Notes: a model not told the origin generated them from the letters alone. A stretch of DNA of 64,000 bases from Petrosia ficiformis (GCA_947044365.1 OX345647.1:1774001-1838000), one strand, 5' to 3'. Positions 37,401 to 48,006 are shown, counted from the first letter of the stretch. Numbers and translations are program-made.

Positions 37401-40400
37401 AGTTTTAGTTTAGTTAGCTAACTTTATTGACCAATTTTCATTTAAGTTAGTTATAGTTATTACTGCAGACATGTAATTTAGTTATAGTTTAGTGAATTAA
37501 AAGTCAGAATGTCTTACACTAAAAGGGGTTTTAGTTTTAGTTTTAGTTAACTAAAATAACACTAATTAAAACATGCAATGGAAGCAAACTGAGGTTTATG
37601 GTATAAACCTAGTTTAATGTATGTTGTTGCAGCCATCCAATTAGGTATGTATATAGTCAGGCTGATTAGGTAGTCATGTGGGCAAATGTTACCCAAGACC
37701 AAAATGCACAGTTTAAAGGTTAAGTAGGTGCTATGGTGTTAATTAGTCTGGTGGATTAAATCACAAAAAATGACTTCAAATTAACAAGGAGTGGTTGGTT
37801 TTTCCCATATGAATGTCAGGTACACATAGTCTACTGAGGTAGCCTATGAAGAAGCTCTTGCCACTGCAAGTTCACTTTGTACTGAATTGCTGTAAGCTGT
37901 GTTCGATCGTTGAACTATCCACCCTTATCCCACCAATTATTTTATCATCCATTAATAATCATTTTGAGGTGGGCGATGCTGGCAAATCATCAATTAAAAG
38001 CATATAAGACTATTGGTCCTAGAGTTAGGTTGCAGTATGTGTGTTTTACTTGCAGACTGAAATTAATGGCAATTAGTTACAGTTATATGTACGTACGTAT
38101 GTATTTATGCACAAACATATGTACACACATGTATGCAAGTATGCATACATGTGTATGTAGTGTATGCATGCATGCATACATTTATCTTTGTATGTATTTC
38201 ACATACCTGAACATGTCCTCAAGTCATCATTCAATTGATAACCAGTATTACATTCACAAACAAAACTTCCAATAGTGTTTATACATATCTGCTCACATCT
38301 CTTTAAGGAGCTATCAGTACACTCATCAATATCTGTCAAAAGTAATGTATAATAATTATTATTTATAAAATTTATATATTTTTAGGTTGTGTATCCCATT
38401 CATTATACATAAGATGAAGAAACAAGATAGCGTAACTCACCAATAGTCGACCACCTAAGCGTGTAGTGGTCATAACCAATGCATAGCCTACTTCGTTGGA
38501 TTTTTGCTAAGCGAACGCTCAACGATAGATCGAGTGTCGTACTTTACCAATTATTAACCCTAAGTTTTAAACAGAAAGATTTCTCTATACGGTTAATAAG
38601 AGAATATGTTAGGTTATTAATACTCGCCCACCTCTAGTTATTCTCAACTCGCATTACATTTGCATTCACGCATTCTTGCCCACAACAAAATATCAATCTT
38701 CCGTTGCTGCATATTCCTAGAAAATAGTTTGAAAACCATCATAATGAACATTATCTAGTAAATCAGCAACAGAAGAGAAATCAAAACTTCAAATTTCATA
38801 TTATTTAAGCTAAAAAAGAGGTATTGATTATTTTGACAAAAAGAACTATCGCATCACCATAGTGCTGCAGAGTACGAAAAGACAAATTCCTCTGATGAGA
38901 CATAACCATAAAACCCCTATCCTTCAAACTTTTCGCAATTGAAATGGCCTTTTTTCTGTAGGAGCTGGGTACCCAATTACGTTTCCTTTTCAGTTTTGCC
39001 ATACGTAATTCTTGAGGCCTACTCAAGAATTACGTATGGCAGCAAGCTCTTGTTTTCTTCCTTGGTGAGATAGGGGTCTGAGGCAGACTTGGCTCTGTGC
39101 TCCACTTGTCCTGACAAATACTCTCAAACCCTTTTTTGCCGCTCCATGGCAAAGACTCGTCATATACTATACTAGTAACTGTTTACTTTCGTATTCTAAC
39201 TGGGCTACTATATGGGACTATGCGGGAGGTCGAGAATATATAGTGGTCAAGAATTGGTGAGTTATGCTACTTCACGCCTGAACTGTTTTTGTGATCTATT
39301 CTAATTTTGTAACTTAATTTCACCTTTTTGACATACATACATGTATGTTTGTATGTACTGACATACCTGAACATGTAATCAAGTCACCATTCAATTGAAA
39401 ACCAGTATTACAATCACAAATGAAACTTGCTATAGTGTTTATACATATCTGATCACAACTGTTGAAAGAGCCATCAAGACATTCATTTATACCTGTCAAA
39501 AAACACAATTGTGTATGCTCTGAAAATAGCTCAGTATGATATGTGATACAGTAACACATGATGAGAGTATACTAGGAAATCTTGATCGCATATTATTTAA
39601 ATGAAACTTTTAACACTTTAGTTGCATTATTATTATCGCCAGAATCCCAGATAACACTTCATCCAATAATTTCAATATAAATTTGTATTTAAAGGTTCAG
39701 AGAATCAATCCAATTTAGTGGCATATAGATGATAGATGTTAGTATAAATGGAATTATCTTGGGAAAGATACACAACACATTTGAATATAATATATATGTA
39801 TTATTATTATAAAATATCTCATAATTATATGAATTATAATGAAGTAATAAACCAGATTGACTAATAGGTTTAGTAACTATATTAATGGTGATATTATTAA
39901 AAAAAAATTGGTATTGAAATATCAATATGACATTATTGTAGTAAACATACCATCAAAACACTGAATTTCCTGAATATCATCACAACAGTCACCAACTTCA
40001 TGACAGGCTTGATCACAATAACAAAATGTACCTGCTACATCAACAAAACAAGGACCCACCACACAACAACCATCAAATCCTAAAGCAGCACAGGAAGCTT
40101 TAGCTACAAGTGATAGTAACACAAAAACATTAATAGAAGGTATGATCTAATGTAGGCCTGTGCGATAATCGCGATAATGAGATTATCGTGAAACATATAG
40201 CTGTTTCATGAATAAGATAATAATTTTTTTATTATCGATAACTACTGTTCCTGTGCAATTCACTGTTTACACAACTACTTTCTGAGGAGTCAAATTTGAG
40301 TGTGTGTGAAGAGTGCCGGTTTCTCCCTTTAGAGAAAGCAAAAGTGGTGTATTTACTTTCAGAAAATATTGACATACTTTTTTGGCAGATAAATTAGACT

Positions 40401-40526
40401 AGATTAAACTTCTTTGTACTTATTTATTGTTAAACTCAATCACATATTATTATCGAGATAATATCGTTTATCTAGATAAATTGACTTAATTTATCTAGAT
40501 ATAGGTTATTTCGTTATCGCACAGGC

Positions 40527-40571
<45 letters not shown>

Positions 40572-40731
40572 CCATAGCTAGCATTGCGTACATGTTAGGT
40601 ATAGAATATATTATATGTAGTGTGGCTTCTCGGTTTGTATCAGCAAAATCAGCCCTTCACCCTTCGGGCTGCTATCACTGGGTTCAGGTCTGATATTGCT
40701 GATACACACCTCGAAGCCATGTTATATATAT

Positions 40732-40773
<42 letters not shown>

Positions 40774-43700
40774 TAAATATATATATGCCTAGACTAGGTA
40801 TGGCATTACATGTACATGTATGTATTCTAAACAATGAACTAATTGTTACAACTATTTCAACAATTAGTTGGTTATTCAGGATACATACATCTAATCTACT
40901 GTGTAATAAACCATAGCATGAATAATTTCGTTTGATCTTAAACGTTCTACTGAGGGATCTTTTAGTAAAAAACTGGGATTTATTTTGTTTAGAGCCTGGT
41001 CTGTATAGTGCAAAACCACAAACAAGTCTGAGACAATCTACATTCATGCAGGTTCATTGTGGGTTAACTTCCTAAAGATGGCTATGAATATGTTTTAAAC
41101 ATTATGACTCAGCAAAATTATCTATGAATACGGTATATTTCTTCTTTTATTTATTATTATTTTTCTTTATAACCTTTAATACAACAAAATGCATACTGAG
41201 TTGAACAGATAGCCAGGGCTAATATTAGAAGTCCAATCAGAAAAATAGATTTTTTTATGATTATACATGCTGCACCTGTTTGTCAGGATTCATGCTATTA
41301 GCATGAATCCCAATATAATCTATATTTAATTATATTCAATTAGTTGAAACGCCATAATTTCATGCAAACAATTTAGTATAAGTTTACTACTAAAGTACAT
41401 GTAATTAAATCTAGCCATTAAAAGGTTTGGAAACCTATAAACATATAATTTAATTTATTCTAGTCAATAGTCGGTGCACATTATATGAAAGTAACATCAT
41501 GCATGTAATCACAACATCATGTATGATAATTGACTAAACTGAAATTCCTTGCAACTGTACTAACCAATAAATTGGTTATTTAGCGATTTAATTTTTGTGG
41601 TGCATGTACGTATATGTATTTCACATACCTGAACAAGTCATCAAGTCATCATTCAATTGATAACCAGTATTACATTCACAAACAAAATTTCCCATAGTGT
41701 TTATACATATCTGATCACAACTGTTTAAGGAGCTATTAGCACACTCATCAATATCTGTTAAAAGTAATGTATAATATTATTTATAAAATGTATTAGGTGA
41801 AACAAGATACTCCACTGCTGAATGATCTATTCTAAGTTTGTAACTCCATTTCACCTTTTTGGCACATATACATGTATGTTTGTGTATGTACTTACATACC
41901 TGAACATGTCATCAAGTCGTCATTCAATTGAAAACCAGTATTACATTCACAAATGAAACTTTCTGTAGTGTTTATACATATCTGATCACAAATATTTAAA
42001 AACTCATCAGGACATTCATTTATATCTGTCAAAAAAGATAATGGTGTATGCTCTGAAAATAGCTCAGTGTGATAACATAACACATGAGGATACTAGGAAA
42101 TCTTGATCACATTCAATTCTATAAGCCGTGTTTGCTTGTAGCTCAAGCTACAAGCAAACACGGCTTATAGAAACTGCAACTAATAGGTATTGTAGCTGAC
42201 AAAATTTCCAATACATATGGTCATAGATTAATAAATACCACAAAGCAATCATAGAGATATATACATCTTTTTGATGTGAATAATAACAATCAGTGACTGT
42301 ATAATATATTAATGGTGATACTATACAAAGATCTGGTATTGAATTATCAATATGATATTATTATAATAAACATACCAGCAAAACACTGAATTTCCTCAAT
42401 ATCATCACAACAGTCACCAACTTCATGACATAAGTGATCACAATAACAGTCTTCACCTCCTACTCCAAGACAATTACCCTCCATACAACAACTATCTAAT
42501 CCTAAAGCAGCACAGGAACCATTAGCTACAATTGATAGTAACACAAAAACAACTGTTAATAGAAGGTATGATGAGGTGCAAATGTACGTATATGTATTTC
42601 ACATACCTGAACATGTCATCAAGTCATCATTCAATTGATAACCAGTATTACATTCACAAACAAAACTTCCATTAGTGTTTCTACATATCTGATCACATCC
42701 ATTTAAGGAGCTATTAGCACACGCGTCAATACCTGTCAAAAATTATGCATAATATTATGTATAAAATTTAATAAATTGTATCCCCTTTAGAAACTGTTAT
42801 AGTAAGATAAACAAGACAAAATTCCACTGCTTCAATCTTATTTGATTTAGTTGTATATTATTTATAATTACATAAATGCATATACATAGTGATGGCTGGT
42901 TTGGTAGGCCTAGAAAATGTGTGAAACCTGCCTTATAAGTTATAATTGATTCATAATGATAGTGGTCTTGTAAAGATCTCACCTAGGTTGAAGCCTACAA
43001 GTAAAAAAACTGAGTTCCACTGAATTTAAAAGACCATGCATGTTAGGTAACAGGTTATTTGCACAAATATTGATATATATATATAATTATATATAATTAT
43101 ATATATAGTATGATGTAGATATATGTATATAATATAAATGTATAATAATTATTATATTGAGGATTATAATAGGGTCTCACCTATATTATAACATGGTGCA
43201 AATATTATATATACGTAATATATAATTATAAATTATAGGTAGGAATTGATAAAAAAACTATCTATCGTTATTGTTAACAATAATTATTATGCCAAGAATA
43301 ATTACATTCTCTTGACAACTGCCTATGCCTACCCACTATAACACAAACATACATATCTACTTGTTAGCAATTCGTTGCAGCATTGTCAAGAGTTCCTTAG
43401 TTGTGAAAAAGCACTAAATAATGAATTTCAAATGTATTTAAGTAAGTATAGAGTCAATCCAGGGGATAATCAGACAGACAACATCATTTTATACTGTAGA
43501 GATAAACGTTTTCTAGCTAACAATATTTTCCATATCCCTATTTTCTAATTATATTAGTGAAGAGCATTATATAGATAACTCACTAATTGTAAATGGTATA
43601 GCACAAAAACTAATACCATTAGCATATCGATATTCATAGGTGCCAGCAAGTTCAGGTTGAAAACTCCTGATCTCAAAACGAGCAGCATCAGTATGTACAA

Positions 43701-45292
43701 CACAAATACTACTATCATTACAAACAGCAATATCAAAGACACCAGTGCCATTACTCTCTTTGTAGAGATTAAATGAAAGAAGTTCAGAGTGTTCAACAAC
43801 AATATCAAAGGTGTCCCCAATACTAGCATATATGATGTCGCTTGATGGTGTGATATTATAACATGAAGAACTGCATGCTAATAGAAAGTGAAGATAATAA
43901 TAAAAGCACTAATGATAGTTGTAACTATAACAATAATAGTCTTGTGATTTATTGTTATCTATCAGCTTCCATGTAACAAAAATATCAGAATTAAAAGCAA
44001 ACATTCACTTTACTCTCAATTATTAAGTATAAGTAATATTATAATAATTATTATAGAAGCTGGTTTGTCATTTTTACGCTACAACCAATTTCAGCTCACT
44101 TGGTTTTTAAGAAATAAGGAAATTGCAAAACACTACTTAGTTCAAGTGTTGTTATAATAAGTTATTCAACTATTAATCAATCTATTGTGAATGTGATTAT
44201 TATGAATTGGTCTAAATAAAGTGCTGTGTAACTGAGAGTCTGATATAGTGCCATGCATGCAAATGATAATAATTTTGCCATCTTTTCTGAAATGTCAGTT
44301 TTTTTGTTGGTCATAAAGTATTATGCTTTTTTATTTAATGCTCTCACTTCCAGTAGTTGGTGCAATTGTTTCAGTTCAGCAGTATAGCTGTGCACATTTG
44401 CTTGAAGATTTGTTCATAATAAATGACTGATTCACATACGCAAAACATATATATTGATTATTAATAATTGAGTGATTGCATAACACTTGAATGAAGTGCT
44501 TTAAGTATATATGTTTTTGCAATTTCATTTTTTATTAAAAAACCAAGGGAGGTGAAATTGGTTAATTTATTATACATAAATAATAATTAAATGAAGCCAT
44601 CAAAACAAGAATTTGTGATGGTTCACAGTAACACTATCAAAGCAGCTAATTAATTAAAATTCCACACTGCAAAACAAGGCAGCTGATTTACAGTATCACG
44701 GAACAGCAGTTTAACATGATATAACTCTATGTTATGGGAAGCTCACATTATTATACTACCTGACATCGTTATTATCCTTAGGAACATAGTATAAACAGAA
44801 AATAAGTAATTCATGTAACCAACCTTATTGGTTGAAATAACAAACATTTTAATTACTTTGTGAAAATGCTGACTACAAAGTTAAATTTAATAAGAGATTT
44901 TGTGTGGTATAACAATAATTCTCACACACAGTTGTAATTTATAGTGACCATAACGTATTCGCAAATGAGCAGAGCAAAGCAGACAAATGGTAAATTAATG
45001 CTGTTGCCATTTAACACATATACTAACAATTAAAGTATATGAGCATAAGAAACATGCTATAAGGCATGTGGTACATATACATGTCATTAAAGTGTCATGA
45101 TGCACTGTCTCACTTCTAAAATTTGTATATAGCTTGTGTACACTTGTACATGAATTAATCTATTGATGAGCCAGAAAAAATTCTACAAGAGTTATAGAGA
45201 AATATAACATAATTGAAATCACTTACATTCATTACTCAAAAAGCTACAATCAGTGCTTATAGATTCCTTAATCTGTAATAACAGGATGATCA
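24378..45292 (-). CDS. RTK gene B: Ig/SMB/EGF/FN3 receptor tyrosine kinase, complete
   Basis: Full-length paralogue of gene A. Exons 5' to 3': 45227-45292, 43584-43877, 42607-42732, 42376-42525, 41900-42025, 41629-41754, 39951-40103, 39367-39492, 38207-38332, 35841-36149, 35103-35459, 34147-34482, 33726-34046, 32475-32756, 32098-32379, 30805-31086, 30340-30618, 29866-30150, 28501-28788, 28030-28308, 27516-27800, 27061-27342, 26519-26660, 26208-26461, 25403-25492, 24979-25309, 24769-24928, 24573-24715, 24378-24522. Lengths sum to an unbroken frame of about 2,141 aa. Architecture: N-terminal domain, EGF, SMB, EGF, EGF, SMB, EGF, EGF, three Ig, FN3, Cys-less Ig, eight Ig, transmembrane, juxtamembrane, tyrosine kinase. 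Expected to sit in the plasma membrane and signal by tyrosine phosphorylation; the ligand is unknown. The first codon is unresolved. Confidence 0.88.
26208..26660 (-). CDS. RTK B transmembrane and juxtamembrane exons
   Basis: 26519-26660 encodes the stalk STEDSKNTV, a long I/V/L-rich membrane span and [10 protein letters not shown]. 26208-26461 encodes the tyrosine-rich juxtamembrane segment ending IGQG. Nearly identical to gene A's exons. Confidence 0.92.
27061..27342 (-). CDS. RTK B membrane-proximal Ig domain 1
   Basis: 94-aa phase 1-1 exon starting [12 protein letters not shown], with [16 protein letters not shown] and [10 protein letters not shown]. Orthologous in position to A exon 2205-2486. 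A (GA)n tract follows at 27,371-27,432. Confidence 0.92.
27371..27432. repeat. (GA)n microsatellite
   Basis: Pure GA tract next to the acceptor of exon 27061-27342; on the transcribed strand it is a CT polypyrimidine tract. Confidence 0.95.
27516..28788 (-). CDS. RTK B Ig domains 2-4
   Basis: Exons 27516-27800, 28030-28308 and 28501-28788, each one Ig domain, phase 1-1. Signatures: ITCEVQS/VNWTTNM/YSCNA; LICVIQS/VNWTTNM/YTCTA; LTCEVQS/VNWINDT/YICTA. They pair with A exons 2618-2902, 3102-3374 and 3564-3851, and with the extra B exons 29866-31086. Confidence 0.92.
29700..29775 (+). repeat. tRNA-like SINE head
   Basis: TAGTAGTTAATAGCACC followed by GGGTTCAAATTCTAGC; closely related to the copy at 5,340-5,425. 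The equivalent place in the next intragenic duplicate (about 32,010) lacks it. Confidence 0.5.
29866..31086 (-). CDS. RTK B extra Ig domains 5-7 (intragenic duplication)
   Basis: Exons 29866-30150, 30340-30618 and 30805-31086. Their lengths (285, 279, 282) and sequence track exons 27516-28788 at an offset of about 2.3 kb, with intron sequence included. Cys/Trp/Cys is intact in each: LTCEVQS/VNWTT/YTCTA; LTCVIQS/VNWTT/YTCTA; LNCVVQS/VIWTT/YTCTA. Gene A lacks this trio. Confidence 0.92.
31149..31204. repeat. (TA)n microsatellite
   Basis: TA dinucleotide repeats with a short CATACACACA interruption, in the intron between exons 30805-31086 and 32098-32379. Confidence 0.95.
32098..32379 (-). CDS. 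RTK B Ig domain 8
   Basis: 94-aa phase 1-1 exon starting [12 protein letters not shown], with LTCVVQS, VDWTTDT and [10 protein letters not shown]. Positional partner of A exon 5517-5804. Confidence 0.92.
32475..32756 (-). CDS. RTK B Ig-like domain lacking the F-strand cysteine
   Basis: 94-aa exon with LRCTVFS and ICWQTPE, but GNYFFIVSN where YxC is expected. Extra Cys residues occur in ESRCS and YDCSLL, which might form an alternative disulfide (inference). Same substitution as A exon 5902-6198. Confidence 0.87.
33081..33448. repeat. Degenerate TTTAGGG (telomere-like) array
   Basis: About 370 bp of head-to-tail 7-mers, mostly TTTAGGG with TTTAGTG, TTTAGGC and ATTAGGG variants, inside the intron between the Cys-less Ig exon and the FN3 exon. 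The gene A intron does not contain it. Confidence 0.93.
33726..34046 (-). CDS. RTK B fibronectin type III domain
   Basis: 107-aa phase 1-1 exon starting [16 protein letters not shown], with [16 protein letters not shown] and [19 protein letters not shown]. Collinear with A exon 7839-8159. Confidence 0.93.
34147..36149 (-). CDS. RTK B three larger Ig-like domains
   Basis: Exons 34147-34482, 35103-35459 and 35841-36149 (112, 119 and 103 aa). Signatures: [67 protein letters not shown]. Same lengths and order as gene A. Confidence 0.92.
34717..34978 (-). mobile_element. tRNA-like SINE insertion
   Basis: On the minus strand, a TGGCTGAAGATGTTAGAGTG A-box-like stretch and GGGTTCGATCCC B box (34,741-34,815) resemble a tRNA promoter. 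The ~260 bp block is absent from gene A, where flanks equivalent to GCTTATGCA and ATCATAAAGTACG are nearly joined (about 8,800-8,840). The right end, TTTTTACAGTG, resembles the CACTGYAAAAAC MITE ends, so a composite is possible. Confidence 0.55.
36150..38206. other. RTK B intron with nested repeats
   Basis: 36,395-37,005 is a dispersed repeat containing ~100 bp inverted arms. 37,278-37,563 is an insert with AGTGxTxTTTTAGTT-like inverted ends; its interior resembles 20,620-20,730. Nothing exon-like was recognised; the stretch 37,600-38,100 has no obvious structure. Confidence 0.6.
36395..36690. repeat. Foldback repeat with ~100 bp inverted arms
   Basis: GGTACCTTAGCAAACAAAATT onward (36,455-36,497) is inverted at 36,578-36,619 with one base difference. 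The similarity continues outward through AAAAAGCACAG and GAGTATGTAG. Related to 7,600-7,650 and to the outer parts of 50,005-50,520. Confidence 0.75.
38207..39492 (-). CDS. RTK B EGF-like domains 1 and 2 (C-terminal pair)
   Basis: Two 126-nt phase 1-1 exons. 38207-38332: [31 protein letters not shown]. 39367-39492: [31 protein letters not shown]. Each has six cysteines. They are separated by an intron carrying the 838 bp TIR element. Confidence 0.92.
38430..39267. mobile_element. 838 bp DNA transposon-like element with TIRs and TA target duplication
   Basis: Ends GCGTAACTCACCAATAGTCG (left) and the complement of GGTGAGTTATGC (right) form TIRs of about 26 bp flanked by TA on both sides (38428-38429, 38268+1000 = 39268-39269). 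Related introns (for example 41,790-41,830) show the uninterrupted sequence AAACAAGATA then CTCCACTG. Contains a perfect 19 bp-arm hairpin at 38998-39040. The open frame at 38,805-39,026 (-) has no recognised transposase motif. TA duplications suggest a Tc1/mariner-like mover, non-autonomous. Confidence 0.78.
38998..39040. repeat. Perfect hairpin, 19 bp arms, 5 nt loop
   Basis: GCCATACGTAATTCTTGAG, loop GCCTA, then the exact complement. Lies inside the TA-flanked element. Confidence 0.97.
39951..40103 (-). CDS. RTK B somatomedin-B-like domain 1
   Basis: 51-aa phase 1-1 exon: [11 protein letters not shown], then [19 protein letters not shown] and a final Cys. The CxC..DxxC...GDCCxD block is the SMB signature. 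Ten cysteines in all, two more than the classic eight. SMB domains in other proteins mediate protein-protein contacts (vitronectin, ENPP). Absent from gene A. Confidence 0.87.
40104..41628. other. RTK B intron with MITE and duplicated repeat
   Basis: Besides the MITE, it holds (TA)n at 40,530-40,562 and 40,733-40,790, and the repeat at about 40,560-41,330 shared with 16,230-16,990. Thus this intergenic-looking block is part of both genes although the neighbouring exons differ. Confidence 0.65.
40155..40527. mobile_element. MITE with GGCCTGTGCGATAA ends and TA target sites
   Basis: GGCCTGTGCGATAA at the left end and its complement TTATCGCACAGGCC at the right, with TA on both flanks. The interior is AT-rich with palindromic ATTATCG motifs and no coding capacity. 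No counterpart seen in gene A. Confidence 0.85.
41629..42025 (-). CDS. RTK B EGF-like domains 3 and 4
   Basis: 41629-41754: [31 protein letters not shown]. 41900-42025: [31 protein letters not shown]. Both are 126 nt, phase 1-1, with six cysteines. Confidence 0.93.
42117..42172. repeat. Perfect hairpin, 27 bp arms, 2 nt loop
   Basis: TTCTATAAGCCGTGTTTGCT begins the left arm (42117-42143), loop CA, then the exact complement (42146-42172). Lies in the intron between EGF 4 and SMB 2. Confidence 0.97.
42376..42525 (-). CDS. RTK B somatomedin-B-like domain 2
   Basis: 50-aa phase 1-1 exon: [30 protein letters not shown], then QC. Close duplicate of 39951-40103, with the intron flanks also similar. 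The EGF-SMB pair appears to have been duplicated as a unit. Confidence 0.87.
42607..42732 (-). CDS. RTK B EGF-like domain 5
   Basis: 126-nt phase 1-1 exon: [37 protein letters not shown]. The usual D-E-C start reads D-A-C, which may weaken calcium binding. Confidence 0.92.
42733..43583. other. RTK B intron, partly homologous to gene A
   Basis: From about 43,120 the sequence is collinear with 17,000-17,788 of gene A but lacks A's foldback at 17,335-17,440. The point near 43,100/17,000 is close to where A and B homology gives way to the unrelated NIDO and SMB/EGF regions. Confidence 0.6.
43584..43877 (-). CDS. RTK B N-terminal Cys-rich domain
   Basis: 98-aa exon starting [18 protein letters not shown]; differs from gene A at few positions (for example GDTFDI versus GDSFDV). 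Unrecognised fold, possibly Ig-like. Confidence 0.8.
43878..45226. other. First long intron of RTK B
   Basis: Near-identical to the gene A intron 18,083-19,859 but without the interspersed repeat found there. No exon recognised. Confidence 0.7.
45227..45292 (-). CDS. RTK B signal-peptide exon
   Basis: Same reading as 19860-19925: [17 protein letters not shown], then a GTAAGT donor. The start codon would be completed by an upstream exon ending in A. An alternative acceptor TTATTACAG exists only in B; gene A has TTATTACAA. Confidence 0.55.
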
Positions 45293-46158
45293 CTATTCCA
45301 CATCACAATTCATATTCAGATGAATAGATAGACAGAGACAGATATATATGGAGTAAACAAAATAAATAATAGCATAGTGAATTAACAATATATATATATA
45401 TATAAATATATATATGTACACAAAAATCATTGTCATAACAGTTTATTATTGTACATGAACTAACCCAAGGATAAGCATCTTAGTAAACACATTGACATCA
45501 CAGTGCAGGAACAAGAAGTTAATGCAAGACTGAATAATTATTTAAAACTTGAACTGTCAGTCAGTAGCAGGAGTCTTACAGAATTTTTACCGAATACGTG
45601 TAATAATAATTATTTTTGTCATAATTACGCGTTTGCTAGATGATAACACAGGACCTGGTTTTTCTGCTGAAGATCAAATATTCTCTTGATCTGTTTTGAC
45701 AGTACATTTCATGATAACATTGCCTGTCAATATGGTATCTCTTCACGAGGTGTAAATATGTATATAATTATATATATATATATATAATTATATAATTGAC
45801 AATCTTTTGCATAAAGGTTTAGGTATCCTTCGCTGCCTCTTTTAAGATATATTAGCTGAAATAGTCAGCAACAATCAGAACAAAGGTGATGTTTGTTTAT
45901 CATGGATTTATCCATGAATGCATTCAACTGAGTTTAAATCTTACCTTGCAAATTTGGCTGATCCCTTCAATTACCTACTGATATAATTATGATGTTAGTA
46001 TTGTTTTAGTATGATGAATGTCAATTATATTTATAGTAAAATAATGTTTGGCTTACAAGAGGGTTTTAGTAGTAGCTAACTAACTAAAAGTATCCATTTT
46101 TCATTATATGTACAGTAAGAATGTTTGTGTGTTTTTGGTGTGTGTGTTTGTATGCACG

Positions 46159-46192
<34 letters not shown>

Positions 46193-47260
46193 TGTATGAT
46201 TGTATGTATGATTGTATGCATGTTGTTAGGATTTACAAGTGCTACTTGATCTCCAATCCATGCCATAAAAAAATGATAATGTATATCGCAAGTAGTAATT
46301 AGGTACAACTTGTGGTATATCAAATGTGGAGTATAACAGATGTTACTGGAATTTAAGTACATTCCAAAGAGTAATTAACTAAACAAACTGCTCTACTTCA
46401 TGAATTACAACACTATAATATATACTTGGAATTTGCATGCTATAATATTATATATATAATTATCATGTAAAAGTACACAGTACAACTGCTTCTGTTACCA
46501 TGTTTGGCATAATTAGATAAACACCACAACTTTGACATCAACAGGTGCATATACACAAGAATACAGGTTGCTTTCCTGAAAGATGTGCACACTAATAATT
46601 ATAGTTATGTATATAATAGTGGTGAAAGGCTGTTTACATGTCTGAGACTGTTCTGTTGGTAGTCATGCATGCAAGATTCTTTGTTATCACCTAGAGCACT
46701 GTGCATGTTATTCACAATTATTCCCATTTCCAACACTTCTAGCTCTGCTGCAGGTATCTCAGCAATCGGTCACTTTCTGTTCCCCTAACTAGGCTTCTTT
46801 TCCAACATACTATTTCTAACAACTTGCTTACTGGGACCCAAGCACTTCATGAACAATGAAAACCAGAATGGTGTAATAAGTGAGGGAGCTGCACCCCCTT
46901 CAAACCTCACTCATCGAGGGGACATCCCCTTTATTTTTCTTCCCATACTCTATATTTAGGCCCAACTGAGGCCGAAAATCCATCAACTTTTTTAGTTGAA
47001 ACCAATCACAAACATTTGGAGTGGTATATAAAAATAGTGGATTTTCCCACACTTAGGAACTTAGCATGAGTCACCTTGCTGCCTTTTTACAGATAACAAA
47101 TTAATAATGATTATGGTGTTTATTTTGGTGTATCTACAGCATGACCAAGTACGGCATGTTCTGTACACAATTGATATGCCCACTCAACTAAAATCTCAGC
47201 GTAAATTATTAAATTTAAATTTACTTCTTCCATGGAATGTGGGATTCTCCACTTAAAATC

Positions 47261-47327
47261 ACTTGTATAATTATGTGTTTAGCTCTCTCCCTCTGAGGGA
47301 GAGAGCTAAACACATAATTATACAAGT
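47261..47327. repeat. Perfect palindrome, 33 bp arms, 1 nt loop (second copy)
   Basis: Identical in structure to 22003-22069. The third copy of the surrounding repeat (about 49,165-49,195) has only the left arm. Confidence 0.97.
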
Positions 47328-47660
47328 AAGAACAATCACAAGATAATGGAAGGATATGAATTGAACAATGTACACATTTCAAATTCAGAGTAAACAGTAA
47401 TATAATTATTTCCTTCTTATGATATAAGACACTAAGCAGGATGTGTCACTCTTTTCATAGTGCTTGTTAATTAAAGGACATTTCCTTCTTTAAAAAATGA
47501 TTTGGAATTTTAATTGGTGTTCTTGAAATTCTATTTTAGAAAACAATTTTATAGTCAGATCTTAAAGCTTATTTTGCATGTCGCTAATAAATAGTCAGAT
47601 AGCTCTGAAAGTGCATATTGGTAATAATAGGGAGCAATGCTACATACATGCAGTATATAT

Positions 47661-48006
47661 CACTACAAAAAACAAAATTGTTAAAATTGCTTATTAATTG
47701 GTCATTACAGCTGTAAAGATTTAAAGTTGTATAGTCCTATTTTGTTGCCCTGCCATATATTATTGCAGGTTTCATGTCATGTAAAAGTGACTGTCAACAA
47801 ATGGTTGAAAACCTGCAACCTCATAATTTAATTAATTAGAAACACTACAAAAGATTGTTTTGGCACTACAGAATATTATATATGTGCTTTGATCAGCATG
47901 CATATAGCCACAACCTGCATCATAATATTTAAAATCAAGTCTCATAATTCTTTGCAACTGTACTTACCAATGAATGAGTTATTTTAACAATTTTGTTTTT
48001 ACAGTG
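47661..48006. mobile_element. CACTGYAAAAAC-ended MITE, copy 1
   Basis: Left end CACTACAAAAAACAAAATTG; the complement of the right end reads CACTGTAAAAACAAAATTG. Inverted similarity extends through GTTAAAAT. No coding capacity. Absent from the otherwise matching A flank, where sequence diverges at this point. Confidence 0.8.

Noticed and set aside
38805..39026. Possible transposase inside the TA-flanked element
   Set aside because: Basic and 73 codons long, but with no DDE/D spacing or HTH that I can recognise. Not called as a gene.
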